This document shows, piece by piece, positions 62,601 through 64,000 of a stretch of 64,000 bases of DNA (positions are counted from its first letter, which is position 1; the number at the start of each line of letters is the position of its first letter). The notes beneath the pieces are model-generated. The model was not told the origin of the DNA and did not search any database. It was given only the letters and a program-made list of their open reading frames with translations. Both the position numbers and the translations under genes were made by a program. The stretch spans positions 1 to 64,000 of the forward strand of contig CALUMK010000011.1 in the NCBI GenBank assembly GCA_944321735.1, in the 5' to 3' direction. The DNA is from an uncultured Bacteroidales bacterium. Its GTDB lineage: Bacteria > Bacteroidota > Bacteroidia > Bacteroidales > P3.

Positions 62601-64000
62601 ATTCCCCACCGAAATTCCCGTCTTCCTTTCCGCCAAAATGAAGCATCGTATTGAAATCAAAACCTATTTTCTTCTCAATGGCACTTATGGATATATCCTT
62701 TATTGTCACAGGAAAATTTTTAATTTTCAACTCATTATCCCAACTTAAATCTTTCAATTCGAAATATGGGGCTTGATTTGAGACTTCCATTCCTGTAAAC
62801 GAAACATTGGCAAAACCGAATTTGTCATTCTGCTCCGCCAACGGATTCAGCTTCATGCTTCCCGACAAATTAGCCTTGATTAGGAAATCCTCATCCTTCT
62901 CCTTGCCCGCTTCCAAATAAGAAGACGACAAAAGCGCGACTTCACGCCCATTCATAAAATCGAAATCCAACTTTTCGCCTAATCCCAATTTCAGCTTCCA
63001 ACTTCCATCGACCTCGAATCCACCCTCATAAGCATATTTCCCAGCCTTGCTCACCGGCAATTCTATCTCTCCTGCCATGCTTCCGCCTTTTATCTGGTCA
63101 TGCAGGAATTCCATCGAAAAGTCTTCTATCGAAAATCCCCAGCCGCCCAAACTTCCCTCGGTCAACATCAGCACATCTTCAGCCCCGATGGCTCCTGTCA
63201 ATCCTTTCTCGTCGATCCACATCTTGTCGGCCAGAACCGAAGGCTTCGCCCCATCCACCTTCTTAATGTAATCGGGAAACTGCAAACGGATTTTCCCAAT
63301 ATACAAGCCTTGCCAGATTTCGCTAAAATCAATAGAACCGGAATTGCTTCCTGCAACAGAATATCCTTTAAAACCAGGTGCGTTGCTCGTCTGGCTGAAA
63401 TCCAACATCACATCCTCTGCCGCGAATGTCCAATCGGGGACATGCTTTAAACCGAACTCCGGCAAATCCACTTTGACCACGATATCGTCCAAAGCCTCCG
63501 CCGTACAGAAAAAGGATGTCTTGACCGGCTGGTCTGTCACTTTGCCGTTTTCCACAAGCCCTATCTTGTCCGAATTCAATTCCAATACGGCACTAAGCTG
63601 TAATTCTTTGAAACCTTCGCAACTCACAATAGCGTACGAAGGAGGCAATCCGTCATCTGTATTCGTATGTTCTCCATCCTCTTTCTTCCCCAAAAACCGC
63701 AACTTGAACATATCCCCTTTAGCCGTTAAGGCAATATCGCCCATCAAGGCCAACTTGGCATCACCGATAAAACCACCCTGACTGCTTATCAATATCTTAT
63801 CAGCCCCAAAGTAAAGGCTTCTATCCTCGCCTTGCCAGTCCGGACCGGACACACGCAGATAGACCGCCAACTCCGTGGTTTCCGGCCCGAAAATTGCCTG
63901 AGTAACCAAAAGGTCGTAATGCGTGTTTCCAATGGTAGTTCGCAACCCGACAGGCAGTTTCTGCAACTCTCCCGGTGTAATCAAATCGGTCCGTTCCACA
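59692..64000 (-). CDS. Giant exported beta-rich protein, 5' end outside the window
   Basis: At least 1435 residues; the start is beyond 64000. The composition is strongly beta-type, with long runs of alternating hydrophobic/polar residues and many short repeats around FDG/FGG/LKG. The region near residues 240-420 reads like stacked strands (EIWQGLYIGKIRLQFPDYIKK, GSMAGEIELPVSKAGKYAYEGGFEVDGSWKLKLG). A glycine-rich stretch occurs near GTTGIPIGPGFKIAAIGGGAYRR. The C-terminal ~450 residues look like Ig/Fn3-like domains (EFVSHDILPPNARIDCRL..). No sorting domain is seen at the C-terminus (..TSRRRMVFKNRVE). I do not recognise the family. With the Fn3 gene downstream it forms an operon-like pair. 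Confidence 0.7.
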   Translation of the reverse strand, partial: VERTDLITPGELQKLPVGLRTTIGNTHYDLLVTQAIFGPETTELAVYLRVSGPDWQGEDRSLYFGADKILISSQGGFIGDAKLALMGDIALTAKGDMFKLRFLGKKEDGEHTNTDDGLPPSYAIVSCEGFKELQLSAVLELNSDKIGLVENGKVTDQPVKTSFFCTAEALDDIVVKVDLPEFGLKHVPDWTFAAEDVMLDFSQTSNAPGFKGYSVAGSNSGSIDFSEIWQGLYIGKIRLQFPDYIKKVDGAKPSVLADKMWIDEKGLTGAIGAEDVLMLTEGSLGGWGFSIEDFSMEFLHDQIKGGSMAGEIELPVSKAGKYAYEGGFEVDGSWKLKLGLGEKLDFDFMNGREVALLSSSYLEAGKEKDEDFLIKANLSGSMKLNPLAEQNDKFGFANVSFTGMEVSNQAPYFELKDLSWDNELKIKNFPVTIKDISISAIEKKIGFDFNTMLHFGGKEDGNFGGEFGMKINSEVKEEGGRQNWDFAGVDVDKVAVDFSKSGLKFDGEVELVDNNAVYGDGFQGSVDFEITPLSLGIRGDLMIGSREDFRYWYVDIMAQLGTTGIPIGPGFKIAAIGGGAYRRMRMVEDKDRKSDLGRTSSGIFYEPDNTKALGLKASVVLAAQNEKLFNAELTMEMLFNQHGGLSSMALMGAGQLMSKEMNAMQRFNQKVLQLAQAVQPSLESQQVAIASEASISAKVKLLLDIENGQFTGTFDSYMDMGIIKGSGSKGHLGQMGMSFGGDEWYVKVGEPDHPLGLKMKVGPLQAGLNAYFMTGNRLPAFPELPSNVASLMNVSYPRPSLSELAQGNGLAFGASFSMGTGTIPLLIFYADFDAEVGFDVMLKQYQNSICLESGEQPGINGWYAQGQAYAYMMADVGLYLKLFGKKRNFSVLKGEVGTLLRAGLPNPSSFAGDLGLNVSLLNGLVKGRFNLGFDLGTPCTILNQGFADGVEIIADVLPGENATDVDVFSMPQAAFNLPLETEIQEEYYNEEKQMKIDLDQYEFWYGGTRLDGDLSWNEDKRKVEFVSHDILPPNARIDCRLTVAAKEKSGASWKALQDEDGGGYQESREFAFMTGDGPDSIPWSNVRFCYPVRNQQYFLPREYNRGFVYLERGMAGLLTDADYKKRVFIVSGTDTLDVAFTYNQADRRLLWTIPQGMQPETDYMLFFVLQHKGEAAYVSGQGEDPSSQMTSGSALLYESEDGSLNQETVQLSGSLLKSDKDKVILQYSFRTSRYANFGEKMTRLSITKTYRTPVMNMDEYGNPYVTEPDVHYLQAKMKAGEGFDKIEREGSLYTEGKPLVRVKADLGTEPYFQEDVYPLVYKEYPYDGFVSFDRTAAHSDAIPDWAVYPSSLYNETANDYFPWIYYQPFQYKKDFENVLYGVANMGALGRPYYLGWLKKKFVPIRKGDYPVWLEYVLPDGTVTSRRRMVFKNRVE

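Noticed and set aside
1-64000. CRISPR array
   Set aside because: No regularly spaced repeats with unique spacers; the repeats seen are dispersed hairpins or paired direct repeats.

Overview
The window looks like chromosomal DNA from a member of the order Bacteroidales (phylum Bacteroidota). Four things point there. (1) Type IX secretion (T9SS) hallmarks: a PorU-type C25 sortase and two secreted proteins with T9SS C-terminal sorting domains. (2) A complete hmuYRSTUV-type haem-uptake locus in the Porphyromonas arrangement. (3) Recurrent TAnnTTTG -7 promoter elements of the Bacteroidota primary sigma factor. (4) Phylum-style gene forms: a ~500-residue signal peptidase I, a fused NfnA/NfnB-like oxidoreductase, TamB, and RpsU beside tRNA-Cys. 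I cannot name a species. Genes are mostly single or in short operons, with G+C-rich coding sequence and repeat-rich gaps.

Layout. 1-4564: a secreted 5'-nucleotidase-like phosphoesterase, a small DUF2752 / CCC-motif membrane pair, adenine phosphoribosyltransferase and ferritin. 4789-14171 (minus): hmuY, hmuR, hmuS, hmuT, hmuU, hmuV. HmuY would capture haem, HmuR import it across the outer membrane, the CobN-like HmuS handle the metallo-porphyrin, and the MotA/ExbB-like HmuU with HmuV probably energise the step. Ferritin lies just downstream and could store the released iron. 14518-22710: PfkB-family nucleoside kinase, dihydrouridine synthase, an AAA_14/DUF4143 ATPase between two long direct repeats, FtsE, a secreted DUF362 protein, and a frameshifted ATPase/PD-(D/E)XK gene. 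22887-27086: trigger factor, ClpP and signal peptidase I. 27163-34610: a membrane-tethered TPR/helix-turn-helix regulator followed by an 1800-residue T9SS cargo. 34744-48572: TsaD, TamB, PorU, MiaB, RpsU, tRNA-Cys, an M14 carboxypeptidase with a T9SS sorting domain, and RlmH. 48677-64000 (minus): fused NfnAB-like oxidoreductase, DEAD-box helicase, a second TPR/HTH regulator, a Pif1-like helicase, and an unrecognised two-gene exported module that runs off the window.

The most unusual signal is non-coding. A family of ~125-bp hairpin elements (full copies at 5860-5985, 13436-13562, 24268-24392 and 25280-25403, plus fragments) keeps its fold while its sequence changes. The outer stem and a central tetraloop hairpin show compensatory changes between copies. 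Three copies begin at or within a few bases of a stop codon. A fragment of a fourth supplies the stop codon of hmuT. A separate 197-bp nested palindrome, the repeat-flanked ATPase, and promoter-bearing repeats add to the impression of an active small-repeat ecology. No CRISPR array, transposase, rRNA or prophage was seen.
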